DNA of 64,000 nt from Natroniella acetigena (GCF_023227745.1 NZ_JALKBX010000001.1:46247-110246); one strand, 5' to 3'. Shown: positions 15,776 through 25,253, counted from the stretch's first letter. The notes: generated by a model not told the origin, from the sequence alone. Numbers and translations are program-made.

Positions 15776-17097
15776 TTATCACCCGCCTCACGTTTTTTTT
15801 CTGTAATTTTTACTTTTGCTTTTTTAATCTGCTGAACGACAGGTCGTTTAGATGGACAGACATAAGAACATATACCACACTCTACACAGTCTAAAGGACC
15901 TAAGTTCTCAACTTGATTATAATCATTCTCTTCAACTAAGATACTAAGCTTATTTGGATAAAGTTGCATAGGACATTTCTCAACACAAGAACCACATCTC
16001 ATACAAGGCAGATCTCCACTACCTTTTACCATTCTTGAAGGCAATGCTATAACCCCATTACCACCTTTAGTAATAGGAGCACTTAAGTTAGACAAAGCAG
16101 TACCAGTCATTGGCCCACCAAGAACAACCTTAGTCTCGTTTTCAATAAAACCTCCACACTCTTTAATAAGATGCCGAACTGAAGTTCCGACTTTCACCAG
16201 CAAATTAGCCGGGTTCTTAATGTTTTGACCAGTTACAGTTACCACTCTTTCCATTAGAGGTTTATCATAAGCAACAGCTTCATAAACAGCAATTGCAGTA
16301 CCTATATTCTGAACTAAAACTCCAACTTCAAAAGGTAAAGCTCCAGATGGTACTTCCTTATCAAAAGCAGTTTTAATCAATTGTTTTTCTGAACCTTGAG
16401 GATATTCAGTTGGTACTGCTTGAACCTCAATTCGAGAATCATCAGCTAACTTTTTTAAGTGATTAATAGCATCAGGCTTATTATCCTCAATACCAATACA
16501 ACACTTTTTAGCCCCAACCACCTTTAATAATAATTTAACTCCAGCAATTAATTCTTCACCTTGTTCCAGCATCATTCGATGGTCACAGGTAAGATAAGGC
16601 TCACATTCGCAACCATTAATTAGTATAGTATCAATTGGCTTATCCTCAGGTGGGCTTAACTTTACAGAAGTAGGGAAACTTGCTCCTCCCATACCCACAA
16701 TTCCTGCTTCTTTAACAGCCTTAATAATTTCTCCCTTATTTACCTTAGTTACATCCCTCTTTTGTTGATAAGAAATACCTTCTTGATTTTGCTCAACTTT
16801 AATAACAATACTTTCAACCTTGCCACTTGAAGTTGGTCTTGGTTCAATGGCCTCCACAGTACCTGCAAGACTAGCATGAACAGGTGCACTTACAAACTGA
16901 GAACTATCACCGATCTTTTGACCAGCTTTAACCTTATCACCAACCTCTACCAAAGGTTCACATGGTGCACCGATATGCTGTGACAACGGGATAACAATCT
17001 CCTGTGGTAGACTAACCTCAGTAATAGGTTTACCTTTAGCTAACTCCTTATTATAAGGTAGATGAACGCCTCCTTGAAAATCACCGCATTTAGCCAT
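15772..17097 (-). CDS. rnfC: Rnf complex subunit C (NADH-side FMN and 4Fe-4S protein)
   Basis: RnfC is the peripheral cytoplasmic subunit that meets NAD(H). The 441 residues show the order N-terminal barrel/sandwich domain (GGVHLPYNKELAKGKPI), NADH/FMN-binding NuoF-like fold (GIVGMGGASFPTSVKL, INGCECEPYLTCDHR), SLBB domain, and two 4Fe-4S motifs near residues 365-415: CMRCGSCVEKCP and CVECGICSYVCP. Length and motifs are normal. It is the first gene of a two-gene unit with rnfD and lies 96 bp after hepT, on the same strand as hepT and menG. Confidence 0.95.
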   Translation of the reverse strand: MAKCGDFQGGVHLPYNKELAKGKPITEVSLPQEIVIPLSQHIGAPCEPLVEVGDKVKAGQKIGDSSQFVSAPVHASLAGTVEAIEPRPTSSGKVESIVIKVEQNQEGISYQQKRDVTKVNKGEIIKAVKEAGIVGMGGASFPTSVKLSPPEDKPIDTILINGCECEPYLTCDHRMMLEQGEELIAGVKLLLKVVGAKKCCIGIEDNKPDAINHLKKLADDSRIEVQAVPTEYPQGSEKQLIKTAFDKEVPSGALPFEVGVLVQNIGTAIAVYEAVAYDKPLMERVVTVTGQNIKNPANLLVKVGTSVRHLIKECGGFIENETKVVLGGPMTGTALSNLSAPITKGGNGVIALPSRMVKGSGDLPCMRCGSCVEKCPMQLYPNKLSILVEENDYNQVENLGPLDCVECGICSYVCPSKRPVVQQIKKAKVKITEKKREAGDK

Positions 17098-17193
17098 TTT
17101 TTAACCTCCCCTTTTGATATTTTATGAATCACTTGACTGAACAATCATCATGAACTATAAATTGATTCTTAAAAACCAAATTAGTTTTAAACC

Positions 17194-18156
17194 CTATTTT
17201 TCTCTACTTACCTGATATCCTAAAATATAATTCAAGTGCTGCTTAGCTTCATTTTTGGGTAGCTGAGCTAAATGATAATGTGCTCTATCTAAAAATCTCT
17301 CTTCTAATTGCTGACTTTTTGCAAAAGCTTGCTTATCCTTTACCAACTCAGAAATTAAAATAACATCATCTTCTGTAATAGATTCTTTAGTTAAAATCTC
17401 TTTAACCTGCTTACTATCCTCTTTCGAATCTAAAAGATAAACAATAGGAAGAGTATAGATTCCTGCAAGTAAATCTTGCCCGACAGCTTTTCCTACCTTG
17501 CTCTTTTTCCCAACAAAATCCAAAATATCATCTCGGATTTGAAAGGCCATTCCCATCTCTAAACCTAAGTTATATAGATTAGATAAAGTAGTATTGCGAA
17601 TTCCACTTTCATAGGCACCAACATAAGTGCTAAAAGCAAATAACAAAGCTGTTTTTCGCCTGATACGACGTAGATAATCATTAATCGTTAAATCAGGAGC
17701 AAATTTACTCTGATATTGATCAACCTCTCCTTCACAAATCAACTTTACGACTTTATTAAATTTCAATACAGAGTTACGTGATAAATGCTCTAAAAATAGA
17801 TTATAAGCTTTTGTCAGTAAAAAATCTCCTACAAAGACTGCAACATCTTTTCCAAATCTCTTTTGGGTAGTTAATTCACCCCGACGCATAGTTGCTTCAT
17901 CTATTATATCATCATGAACTAAAGTAGCCATATGAAGTAATTCTAAGCCAGCAGCAATCTTAATTAACTTGTCAGATTGATAATCACCGAATTTGCTAGC
18001 CAGAATCATCACTATCGGTCGCAACCTTTTTCCACCGGCTTTAACTAAATCAGCAACTGCCACATTAATTAATTTCTGCCTGGAATTAGCATATTCAATT
18101 ATAAAATCATCTACTTGCTCTATTAAAGCATTGAATTCAGTTTCCATGGCAAACAC
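17194..18156 (-). CDS. hepT: Polyprenyl (heptaprenyl-type) diphosphate synthase
   Basis: This trans-isoprenyl diphosphate synthase extends farnesyl or geranylgeranyl diphosphate to a long chain for quinone side-chain or lipid-carrier use. Both aspartate-rich motifs are present: FARM DDIIDEATMRRG near residue 80 and SARM DDILDF near 205, with GGKRLRP upstream. The GTG at 18156 is chosen because AAAGGAG lies 8 nt before it; a TTG further up overlaps that site and the ATG three codons later is too far. menG lies upstream and rnfC downstream. Chain length cannot be read directly. Confidence 0.88.
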   Translation of the reverse strand: MFAMETEFNALIEQVDDFIIEYANSRQKLINVAVADLVKAGGKRLRPIVMILASKFGDYQSDKLIKIAAGLELLHMATLVHDDIIDEATMRRGELTTQKRFGKDVAVFVGDFLLTKAYNLFLEHLSRNSVLKFNKVVKLICEGEVDQYQSKFAPDLTINDYLRRIRRKTALLFAFSTYVGAYESGIRNTTLSNLYNLGLEMGMAFQIRDDILDFVGKKSKVGKAVGQDLLAGIYTLPIVYLLDSKEDSKQVKEILTKESITEDDVILISELVKDKQAFAKSQQLEERFLDRAHYHLAQLPKNEAKQHLNYILGYQVSREK

Positions 18157-18334
18157 AATTTCAACTCCTTTTACTTTCAAAATAATAAAAACAAAATAAT
18201 AAAAACTATTAAGTCTACCCTAACTACATACTTACTAAAGTAATCCTCTCTCTGTACTGATAACTTTTAAAAGCCCCCATCTAAACCAACCTCTTCCCTA
18301 TAATATTGCTAATCTAGATTCATTGACTTCCTAG

Positions 18335-19051
18335 CTATTTTATACCCCTATGAACAGCAACTGCTCCACCTGCAAACTCAAAATACTCTACATTTTTTAG
18401 ATCATTTTCAATAAACATCTGACGCAATTTCTCCTGGTTAGGAAAAGCCCGTAAAGATTCAGCAAAGTATAGATAAGGTTCTTTCTGACCAGAAACTAAT
18501 TTTCCAATTAAAGGTAGAATGTAATTAAAATAGGCATAGAACAAGCTTTTATAAATCGGTATTCGACTTTTAGCTAAATCCAAGCATAATATCTGCCCCC
18601 CAGGCTTAACTACCCTTCTCATCTCTCGAATAACTTGGGGAATATCTTCTGTATTACGCAACCCAAAAGCTATCGTTACACAATCAAAATAATTAGCAGG
18701 AAAATCTAAACTTGTTGCATCACCTAAGCGGAATTCAACTCTTTTTAAGTGCTTTTCTTTAAGATTCTCATCAGCTTTAGCAATCATCTCTGGACAAAAA
18801 TCTACTCCAATTACTTTACCTTCGGGCGTTTTTTCAGCAAGGATTTTAGTTAGTTTCCCATTTCCAGCACATAAGTCTAATATTAGATCATCAGCTGAAG
18901 GATCAACAATTTTTACTAGCTTCTTCCTCCACCTAGAAATTAAACCAAAAGAAATAATCTTATTAACTAATTCATACTTTGGGGCCAATTTACTAAATAC
19001 ATCTCTAACATATTTCCCCTTTGTTCCTAATTCATTATCTTTTTTATCCAA
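18335..19051 (-). CDS. menG: Demethylmenaquinone methyltransferase (UbiE/MenG)
   Basis: This SAM-dependent C-methyltransferase normally performs the last step of menaquinone synthesis. The 238 residues contain YDLVNKIISFG-like start YELVNKIISFGLISRWRK, SAM motif I LDLCAGNGKL, VDFCPEMIAKA, and the family block FDCVTIAFGLRNTED followed by MRRVVKPGGQ. It is transcribed towards hepT (178 bp gap) and rnfCD, which suggests a link between quinone and the Rnf-type proteins. No other men genes are in view, so the true acceptor could differ. Confidence 0.9.
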   Translation of the reverse strand: MDKKDNELGTKGKYVRDVFSKLAPKYELVNKIISFGLISRWRKKLVKIVDPSADDLILDLCAGNGKLTKILAEKTPEGKVIGVDFCPEMIAKADENLKEKHLKRVEFRLGDATSLDFPANYFDCVTIAFGLRNTEDIPQVIREMRRVVKPGGQILCLDLAKSRIPIYKSLFYAYFNYILPLIGKLVSGQKEPYLYFAESLRAFPNQEKLRQMFIENDLKNVEYFEFAGGAVAVHRGIK

Positions 19052-19484
19052 ATTTTGTCACCTTTTCTATAATTATAGTTAATGCTTGATTTTTTTAATT
19101 GGAAATAAAATTAACATAATCAAACAGCCAGATTAATAGTAATCATCAGGCTTTTTTCCATAATATAAAAATAATAATCCTCAAAAAAGTGCAACTACTA
19201 AAAGCAATCCATTGAATATTTTAACATTAAATTAAACCACTATAACTCCTTGATTTCATTAACATATTATCATAAATGAGATATGAGTGTCAATTGTTTT
19301 TAAAAAATATTGAATTTTATAAATTGCAAATTAAGATATATATATCTTAATTATCTTTATAAGAAATTCCCCCTTTTGAATCTGTTGTGTAACTATAAAC
19401 ACTTTGTCAAAAGGAGGAAAAGCTATTTTGATTTTTTACCAAAATTGCCCCGAGTTATTTTAAAGAGCTTATAGCTTTTCACAT
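19052..19484. other. Gene-free 433 bp with several inverted repeats
   Basis: No gene is seen. The stretch holds a perfect 20-bp AT palindrome at 19331-19350. An inverted pair lies at 19367-19379 and 19407-19419 (TTCCCCCTTTTGA against TCAAAAGGAGGAA, 12 of 13 pairing). A perfect pair GAAAAGCTAT/ATAGCTTTTC lies at 19417-19426 and 19471-19480, immediately past the chemoreceptor stop, and may be part of its transcription end. Confidence 0.5.
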
Positions 19485-20339
19485 TTAAGGAGTAACCAGT
19501 GACCCCATCGTTTCCTCAATCCTAACTATACTTTCAGTTAAATCCTCCAAAGCTTGAGCCTGCTGCTCTGTAACCTCACTTGTTCTGTAAGTCATTTCTG
19601 TAATTTCTTTTGTAAAATCACAAATTTCCTGAAGAGTATTATTGACATGGGTAATAGATTTTTTTGAATTATCAGCTAGTTTCTGTATTTCTTCAGCTAC
19701 AACAGAAAACCCCCGCCCATACTCTCCAGCTCTGGCTGCCTCAATACTTGCATTCAATCCCAATAAATTAGTCTTATGTGCTATATTAATAATAGTATTT
19801 AGCATTTCTTCAATTTCATCAACAATTTCATTAGCCTGTATAGTTACATTTTCCATCTCTTTACAACCGCTGGCAATCTCCTGACTCCCAGCCGAAAGTT
19901 CTTGTGCCAAAGCTGATACCTCCTGCAGTCGCTTAAATACCTTATTAGTTACCTCCTGCTTTTTCTGTCTTTCTTCCTCTTTTTCAATTTCGTCTTTAAC
20001 CACCAGAGCAGCCATTTTTTGAAGCGGTCTTACGATTTCAGGATCACCAGTAATTCCAATACACGCAATTATTTCCCCTTGATACTCTATAGGACCACTA
20101 TATCCAGGCAGAACCCCTTCTATTTCTTCAGCATCTTCCTTTGTAATAGATGCATATTCAATAGTACCCAACATAATTTTTCTAGCACCTTCGTGGATAG
20201 TTCCCAACCTATGGGGTTGAGTAGTAGCTATAATTTCTCCTTCTTTCCCCATAAATTGAATATCACCATTAGTTATATTATGCAAAATATCAACTATTTT
20301 TTCAGCCAACTCTTGCGAAACTTTATGTTTCCAATCCAT
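19485..20339 (-). CDS. Cytosolic chemoreceptor: sugar-diacid-recognition domain fused to MCP signalling domain
   Basis: No membrane segment is visible, so this is a soluble methyl-accepting-type protein. Residues about 5-115 match the diacid-recognition domain known from CdaR-type regulators ([46 protein letters not shown]). The rest is an MCP coiled coil with the conserved hairpin tip [20 protein letters not shown] and [16 protein letters not shown]. It should bind CheA/CheW and report an internal hydroxyacid or diacid. Downstream on the map, upstream in transcription, lie glcF, glcD, lctP and larA. The start is uncertain: the ATG at 20339 is used, but an in-frame GTG at 20378 overlaps AAAGGAGG. 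Confidence 0.85.
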   Translation of the reverse strand: MDWKHKVSQELAEKIVDILHNITNGDIQFMGKEGEIIATTQPHRLGTIHEGARKIMLGTIEYASITKEDAEEIEGVLPGYSGPIEYQGEIIACIGITGDPEIVRPLQKMAALVVKDEIEKEEERQKKQEVTNKVFKRLQEVSALAQELSAGSQEIASGCKEMENVTIQANEIVDEIEEMLNTIINIAHKTNLLGLNASIEAARAGEYGRGFSVVAEEIQKLADNSKKSITHVNNTLQEICDFTKEITEMTYRTSEVTEQQAQALEDLTESIVRIEETMGSLVTP

Positions 20340-20346
20340 AGGACTG

Positions 20347-20370
20347 TGGTTATAAGTTAACTTATAACCA
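20347..20370. promoter_or_regulatory. Perfect 24-bp palindrome between ribosome site and ATG of the chemoreceptor
   Basis: All 24 bases pair with their mirror (centre AAGTTAACTT). On the minus strand it follows AAAGGAGG by 7 nt and precedes the ATG by 7 nt. As DNA it could be an operator; as RNA it could fold to bring the ribosome site near the start codon. Confidence 0.6.
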
Positions 20371-20436
20371 GAGTTCACCTCCTTTATATTTATACTATAA
20401 TTTTAAAATATGATTTCCACTTCCTTTTAATCTATC

Positions 20437-20479
20437 AAAAAAAATCTCCAGCAGATAGGGAAGATAACATCCGCTGGAG
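20437..20479 (-). terminator. Terminator after glcF
   Basis: A 7-bp GC-containing stem CTCCAGC/GCTGGAG (20446-20452, 20473-20479), with further partial pairing inside, is followed on the minus strand by eight T after a short AT spacer. It separates glcF from the chemoreceptor gene. Confidence 0.8.
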
Positions 20480-20556
20480 TCAAACAATGGCTCATTAAAA
20501 TTTTTCTATTACTATTATACCTGTTCTCAAATTTTTATTATATCTATACCCAAATT

Positions 20557-21846
20557 TTAAGATATGACTTTAACTTCTTCTTCTTCCCTTTCTTCCCTCC
20601 GTTTTTGATAAGCTTCATCCAGAAGTTGTACAGTATGCACGACCTCTTGACTCATACCCGCCTGATTTAATCCATCTGTAATCTGGATCTTACAACCGGC
20701 ACAGCCAGTAGCTACGGTACCAGCTCCTGTCTGCTTAATATCATCTATCTTATGACGATTAATCTTCATTGATAAATCATAATTCTTAATATTAAAGGTT
20801 CCAGCCGCTCCACAACAACGATCTGGCTTCTTCATATCTTCAAAATAAAGCCCTGGGATAGATTTCATTATCTCCCTTGGTTGCTCAGAAACTTTCATTC
20901 CTCTAACTAAGTGACAAGGATCATGATAAGTTACCTTTCTTCTTAGCTTACCCAGATCTTCACGATCAAAATCGATTACATCTACTAAATACTCACTAAT
21001 ATCATAGACCTTTGAGCTAAAGGAGTCATCATCTAACCACTCTTCGTACTCCTCTTTTAAAGTCGAACCACAGGAAGCACATGCAGTCACTACAGCATCA
21101 ACATCATATTTGCTAAATACATCTAAATTATGCTCAGCCAATTCTCTAGACTTCTCAATATCACCATAACTTCCTATAGCCAATCCACAACAGTGCTGTT
21201 CTTTAGGAATTACTACTTCAATATCATTCTCCAGCAAAACATTAACCACTGATTCTCCAAAATCAGGTTGCATATAATTAATTGAACAACCAGTAAAGAA
21301 AGCAACTCTTCCTGCTGAATTATTCAACTTTACTATTTCCGGATATCTGTCACGAAAAGGCTCTTTAGCTAAATCAGGTAGGACTCTATTTGGGTCCATA
21401 CCAATACCAACCCTAATGTTGTTTCCTTGTTGTGACCCTTTATTCTTACAAAAAGCTAAACCCTGGAATGTAGCTCCTAACTTCATACCTAGTGGAAATA
21501 GCCCCTTGTTCTTAACAAAGCTAAAGATGCCTTTCTTCATCCAAGACAATCCTTTTTCTTTAGCTAGGTGCTCTCTAGCTTTGAAAACCATCTTGTCAAC
21601 CTCTATCCCTACTGGGCAGTTATCAACACAAGCCTTACATAAAAGACAGAGTTCCATAAGCTTTTCATATTTATCTGTCAACTCTATATTACCTTCAATT
21701 ACATTTTGAATCAAATTTACTTTGCCTCTAGCAACAGTAGCCTCATTCTCTAATTCATCAAATATAGGGCAAATCTTTCTACAAAGACCACACTTCATAC
21801 AATTAGCGGCTTCTTCTTCAATTTCAGCGAGTATTTTATTACTCAT
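20557..21846 (-). CDS. glcF: Glycolate/lactate oxidase iron-sulfur subunit (GlcF-type)
   Basis: The 429-residue protein passes electrons from the FAD subunit GlcD. It has two N-terminal ferredoxin motifs, CMKCGLCRKICP and CLLCKACVDNCPVG, within the first 70 residues. Two C-terminal cysteine-rich CCG domains follow (EQHCCGLAIGSYG and DRCCGAAGTFN). The end is an acidic/basic tail rich in E and R. The ATG at 21846 overlaps the glcD stop by 8 nt and has GGAG upstream. With GlcD, LctP and LarA nearby, lactate is the most likely substrate, although glycolate is possible. Confidence 0.9.
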   Translation of the reverse strand: MSNKILAEIEEEAANCMKCGLCRKICPIFDELENEATVARGKVNLIQNVIEGNIELTDKYEKLMELCLLCKACVDNCPVGIEVDKMVFKAREHLAKEKGLSWMKKGIFSFVKNKGLFPLGMKLGATFQGLAFCKNKGSQQGNNIRVGIGMDPNRVLPDLAKEPFRDRYPEIVKLNNSAGRVAFFTGCSINYMQPDFGESVVNVLLENDIEVVIPKEQHCCGLAIGSYGDIEKSRELAEHNLDVFSKYDVDAVVTACASCGSTLKEEYEEWLDDDSFSSKVYDISEYLVDVIDFDREDLGKLRRKVTYHDPCHLVRGMKVSEQPREIMKSIPGLYFEDMKKPDRCCGAAGTFNIKNYDLSMKINRHKIDDIKQTGAGTVATGCAGCKIQITDGLNQAGMSQEVVHTVQLLDEAYQKRREEREEEEVKVIS

Positions 21847-23236
21847 TATCACCAGCTCCAATCACTTTGTGTGGGTTTAAAATCCCCTTAGGATCCAATG
21901 AAAACTTAATATCTCTTAAGGCCTGTAAACCATCTTCCCCCAATTCTTTTGTCATATACTTAGCTTTAGCAATCCCAATACCGTGTTCTCCTGACAGTGT
22001 ACCATCTAACCCCAAAGCAAGATCAAAGATTTCTTCTACAGCCTTATGAACTCTTTTCATCTCCTCTTCATTACGTTCATCAGCCAGAATTGTTGGGTGT
22101 AAATTCCCATCTCCAGCATGACCGAAGGTTCCAATGTGAAGATCATACTTTTCTGCTATCTTATTCACTCCTCTGATCATATCTGGAATATTACTCCTAG
22201 GAACAGTAGCATCTTCCAAAATAGTCGTTGGTCTCATCCGCCCTAAAGCCGATAATGACGCTCTTCTTGCCTCCCAAATCTCAAACCGCTCTTCCTCGTT
22301 TTTAGCTAGCTTAACTTCTCTTGCACCATTTTCCTTACAGATCTTAACTACTTTCTTAGCATCTCTTTCTACAACCTCTTCAATTCCATCCACCTCTATC
22401 AATAAGATAGCCGCTGCTTCAGTTGGTAAACCAATATTAGCAAACTCCTCTACTGACTGAATAGTTACTTGGTCCATAATCTCTAGAGTAACTGGAATCA
22501 CCTTATTACGTATGATGCTAGAAATAGTCTCTGCAGCACCATCCAATTTATCAAAAATTGCCATCATACTCTTCTTTGTATCTGGTAGAGGAAGTAGCTT
22601 TAAGGTAGCCTGAGTTATAATTCCCAATGTTCCTTCTGAGCCTGAATAAAGACTAGGAAGATCATATCCTGTTACATTCTTAACAGTCTTACCACCTGCA
22701 TTAATGACTTTACCAGTAGGCAATACAACCTCTACGCCCATAACATAGTCCTTGGTTACTCCATACTTCAAACCACGCAAACCACCAGCACATTCAGCAA
22801 TATTACCACCAATAGTAGAGACAGCTACAGTACCAGGATCAGGTGGGAAAAATAGCTCTCTAGCTTCTACTGCCTCATTAATAGCCTGAGTAATAACTCC
22901 AGCTTCTACTGTTACTGTCAAATTCTCTTCATCAATTTCCAAAATTTTATTCATCTTAGTTAAAACCACTACTATACTATTTTCTACAGGAATAGTTCCA
23001 CCACAAAGATTAGTACCTGCTCCCCTAGGAATAATATTAATCTCCTTTTCGTTGGCAATCTTTACTACCTCAGATACTTGTTCAGTACTTTCTGGCATAA
23101 CTACTAATTCTGGTACTATTGACTCGAAATCAGGCGTAGAATCAAATGAATAACTTAACAAATCCTCTTTACTAGTCAGAACATTATCCTCACCCAAAAT
23201 ATCTTTAAAACGATTGATTAACGATTGCTTAAACAT
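21839..23236 (-). CDS. glcD: FAD-linked 2-hydroxyacid oxidase/dehydrogenase (GlcD-type)
   Basis: The enzyme oxidises a 2-hydroxyacid such as D-lactate or glycolate to the 2-oxoacid. The 465 residues show the PCMH FAD-binding fold (IIPRGAGTNLCGG near residue 75, GGNIAECAGGLRGLKYG near 140, GSEGTLGIITQATLKLLP). The C-terminal cap has HIGTFGHAGDGNLHPTI and LSGEHGIGIAKAKY. It lies between the permease (21 bp) and glcF (8-nt overlap), so the three genes form one unit. No Etf genes are beside it, so the electron acceptor is unclear. Confidence 0.92.
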   Translation of the reverse strand: MFKQSLINRFKDILGEDNVLTSKEDLLSYSFDSTPDFESIVPELVVMPESTEQVSEVVKIANEKEINIIPRGAGTNLCGGTIPVENSIVVVLTKMNKILEIDEENLTVTVEAGVITQAINEAVEARELFFPPDPGTVAVSTIGGNIAECAGGLRGLKYGVTKDYVMGVEVVLPTGKVINAGGKTVKNVTGYDLPSLYSGSEGTLGIITQATLKLLPLPDTKKSMMAIFDKLDGAAETISSIIRNKVIPVTLEIMDQVTIQSVEEFANIGLPTEAAAILLIEVDGIEEVVERDAKKVVKICKENGAREVKLAKNEEERFEIWEARRASLSALGRMRPTTILEDATVPRSNIPDMIRGVNKIAEKYDLHIGTFGHAGDGNLHPTILADERNEEEMKRVHKAVEEIFDLALGLDGTLSGEHGIGIAKAKYMTKELGEDGLQALRDIKFSLDPKGILNPHKVIGAGDNE

Positions 23237-23257
23237 ATTATCACCCCTAGTTCAAAT

Positions 23258-24919
23258 TTAGAATAAGCCTAATCCAAAGAAACTCACTAATATCCAGCTA
23301 ACAATTCCTCCTAATAAACCATACACCATAGCCACAATTGCATTTTTCCTGATAACTAATCCTTCCTTACCTACAATCCCTACAGTAGCACAAGCAGCTA
23401 CCACATTGTGAATACAGACCATATTTCCAGCCGCAGCCCCTAAAACTTGCAGAGACAATACTATAGTCCGTGATAATTCTACTTGTTCAGCCGTAGCGTA
23501 TTGAAATCCACTAAACATAATAGTAGAAACAGTAGCACTACCAGAGATAAAGGAACCTAAAATTCCAATAAAGGAAGCAGATAGTATCCAAAACTGACCA
23601 ACAGCTTCTGCTGCAGCTATAGCCATAGTTACTAACATAGAATCAATACCTGCCGCAGTCCCAGATTCAATCATAATATCTACCATACCTAGCGTAAATA
23701 TCAAAGCAACAGCGGCTGGAGCAACAGTTTTTATAGCATCATTCCAGGCTCCCTTAACTTCACTCCCTCTCATTCCGTAAATATAAGGCATTAACAATGC
23801 AACAAAGATAAACGGAAAAATACCTGGATTATAGAAAACAGCAATACTATCACCGAGACTAGTACCTAAGATCCCATCCCAGCCAATCTCAAAGCCTTGA
23901 AGTATAGGAGTTAATCCAAAGAACTCCAATCGAGTAACTAACAAAATTAAGCCAACTAAAGTATAAGGTAACCAAGCTTTGAAGGTTGAAACTTTCAACT
24001 CAACTTCTTCTCCACTACCAGGCTCTATGTCACCAACCCAATGCTTAGGCCAGCTTTTTCTAGAAGGAAAATCCCAACTATCCTTAGGAACTAACCATCC
24101 TTTTGAAACGACAAAAACTACTGCTGGAATAGCAATTAAAGAACCTAATAACGAAGGTAATTCTGGACCTACAAAGTAAGCAATCAATAAATGAGGTATT
24201 GTAAAAATAAATCCAGTAAATAAAGCTAGAGGCCAAAGTTTAAGCCCATCTTTAATTGAACCTTTAGTAATCGCAGTTGTTAAACAAACAGCAACTAAAG
24301 GAATAAAACTTCCTACAATAGTTTGATTTAAAGCAGCATAAAAACCAACACTCTGCACAAACTCCCCAAATGCCATCGCTCCTGGCAATTGAGCAACTCC
24401 TTCCAAAGGAGCAAGTCCACCCCAAACAGGGATTCCTACTGCACCAAAACTTACTGGTGTACTATTCGATACTAAAGCCACTATTGCTGCTACCAACGGC
24501 GGAAAACCCAAACCTACCAATAATGGAGCAGCTACCGCAGCAGGAGTTCCAAAACCAGCAGCTCCTTCAAAGAAAGCTCCTAATAAAAAAGCAAGTATTA
24601 ATACTTGAACCCGTCGATCATCAGTAACATTTGTCAAACTAGCTGAAATTGCATCCACTGCACCACTCTTCTGCAAAATCTTTAAGATCAAAATTGCTCC
24701 AAAAACGATAAACAAGATTGAGATTGCAGATATAATTCCCTGGAGCGTAGCTGCACCCACCCAACGTAAAGGCATCTGCCAAAAAAACAACCCAACCAAA
24801 GCTGCACTTAAATAGCCAAAAGGCATTGCTTTAGTTGAAGACCACATAAATCCTACCATCAAAACCCCAACTACTATAATAGGTACACTAGCCAAAAATG
24901 CTGCCACTGCTAAATTCAC
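23258..24919 (-). CDS. lctP: L-lactate permease (LctP family)
   Basis: This polytopic transporter imports lactate or glycolate, probably with protons. It has about 13-14 hydrophobic segments. Family blocks are GAFFEGAAGFGTPAAVAAPL, GFPPLVAAIVALVSNSTPVS, and near the end SGSATVSTIMFSGFQY and AAGNMVCIHNVVAACATVG. The GTG at 24919 (VNLAVAAFLASVP) is chosen because AAGGAGG lies 8 nt before it; a longer reading adds a charged, unrelated 20 residues. The 640 bp upstream hold operator-like sites. The usual length is about 550 residues, matching 553 here. Confidence 0.93.
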   Translation of the reverse strand: MNLAVAAFLASVPIIVVGVLMVGFMWSSTKAMPFGYLSAALVGLFFWQMPLRWVGAATLQGIISAISILFIVFGAILILKILQKSGAVDAISASLTNVTDDRRVQVLILAFLLGAFFEGAAGFGTPAAVAAPLLVGLGFPPLVAAIVALVSNSTPVSFGAVGIPVWGGLAPLEGVAQLPGAMAFGEFVQSVGFYAALNQTIVGSFIPLVAVCLTTAITKGSIKDGLKLWPLALFTGFIFTIPHLLIAYFVGPELPSLLGSLIAIPAVVFVVSKGWLVPKDSWDFPSRKSWPKHWVGDIEPGSGEEVELKVSTFKAWLPYTLVGLILLVTRLEFFGLTPILQGFEIGWDGILGTSLGDSIAVFYNPGIFPFIFVALLMPYIYGMRGSEVKGAWNDAIKTVAPAAVALIFTLGMVDIMIESGTAAGIDSMLVTMAIAAAEAVGQFWILSASFIGILGSFISGSATVSTIMFSGFQYATAEQVELSRTIVLSLQVLGAAAGNMVCIHNVVAACATVGIVGKEGLVIRKNAIVAMVYGLLGGIVSWILVSFFGLGLF

Positions 24920-24972
24920 CAATAAATCCTCCTTTCTAATTTCTACTAAAAACTCTTTATTTTGACACAAAT

Positions 24973-24994
24973 TGACCATGACTAATATTGGTCA
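24973..24994. promoter_or_regulatory. Inverted repeat TGACCA...TGGTCA in the lctP leader
   Basis: TGACCA (24973-24978) and TGGTCA (24989-24994) are separated by 10 bp, 54 bp upstream of the lctP start. The half-sites equal those of the compact site at 25243, which suggests the same GntR/FadR-type regulator. Confidence 0.45.
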
Positions 24995-25242
24995 TTATTC
25001 AGCAACTGCTAGAGAATAGTAGCCTAAATTTACTAGTTCATTAGTAGTAACATTAATTACTTAATTTTTAGCTTAAAATCTTATAACAGTTATTCTACTT
25101 GTATTATTAAGTTATAGTAACCAAATTATTCATTTCTGATTCTTCAATTTAATTGCTCATCTTTACTAATTCAATAGCTAGCTACTTTCTTATTAAATAA
25201 AAACCAACATCCCACCCTATGCCTAATTGGATTTAATACAGG

Positions 25243-25253
25243 TGGTCTGACCA
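25243..25253. promoter_or_regulatory. FadR/GntR-type operator TGGTCTGACCA upstream of lctP
   Basis: The perfect 11-bp palindrome TGGTCTGACCA matches the general operator shape of FadR-subfamily GntR regulators (TGGTnnnACCA), to which lactate regulators LldR/LutR belong. It lies in the gap between larA and lctP. No regulator gene is in the window. Confidence 0.55.

Noticed and set aside
19411..19456. Possible 11-codon leader peptide (TTG start after AAGGAGG, plus strand)
   Set aside because: No plus-strand gene follows, and the AAGGAGG is explained by the inverted repeat it belongs to.
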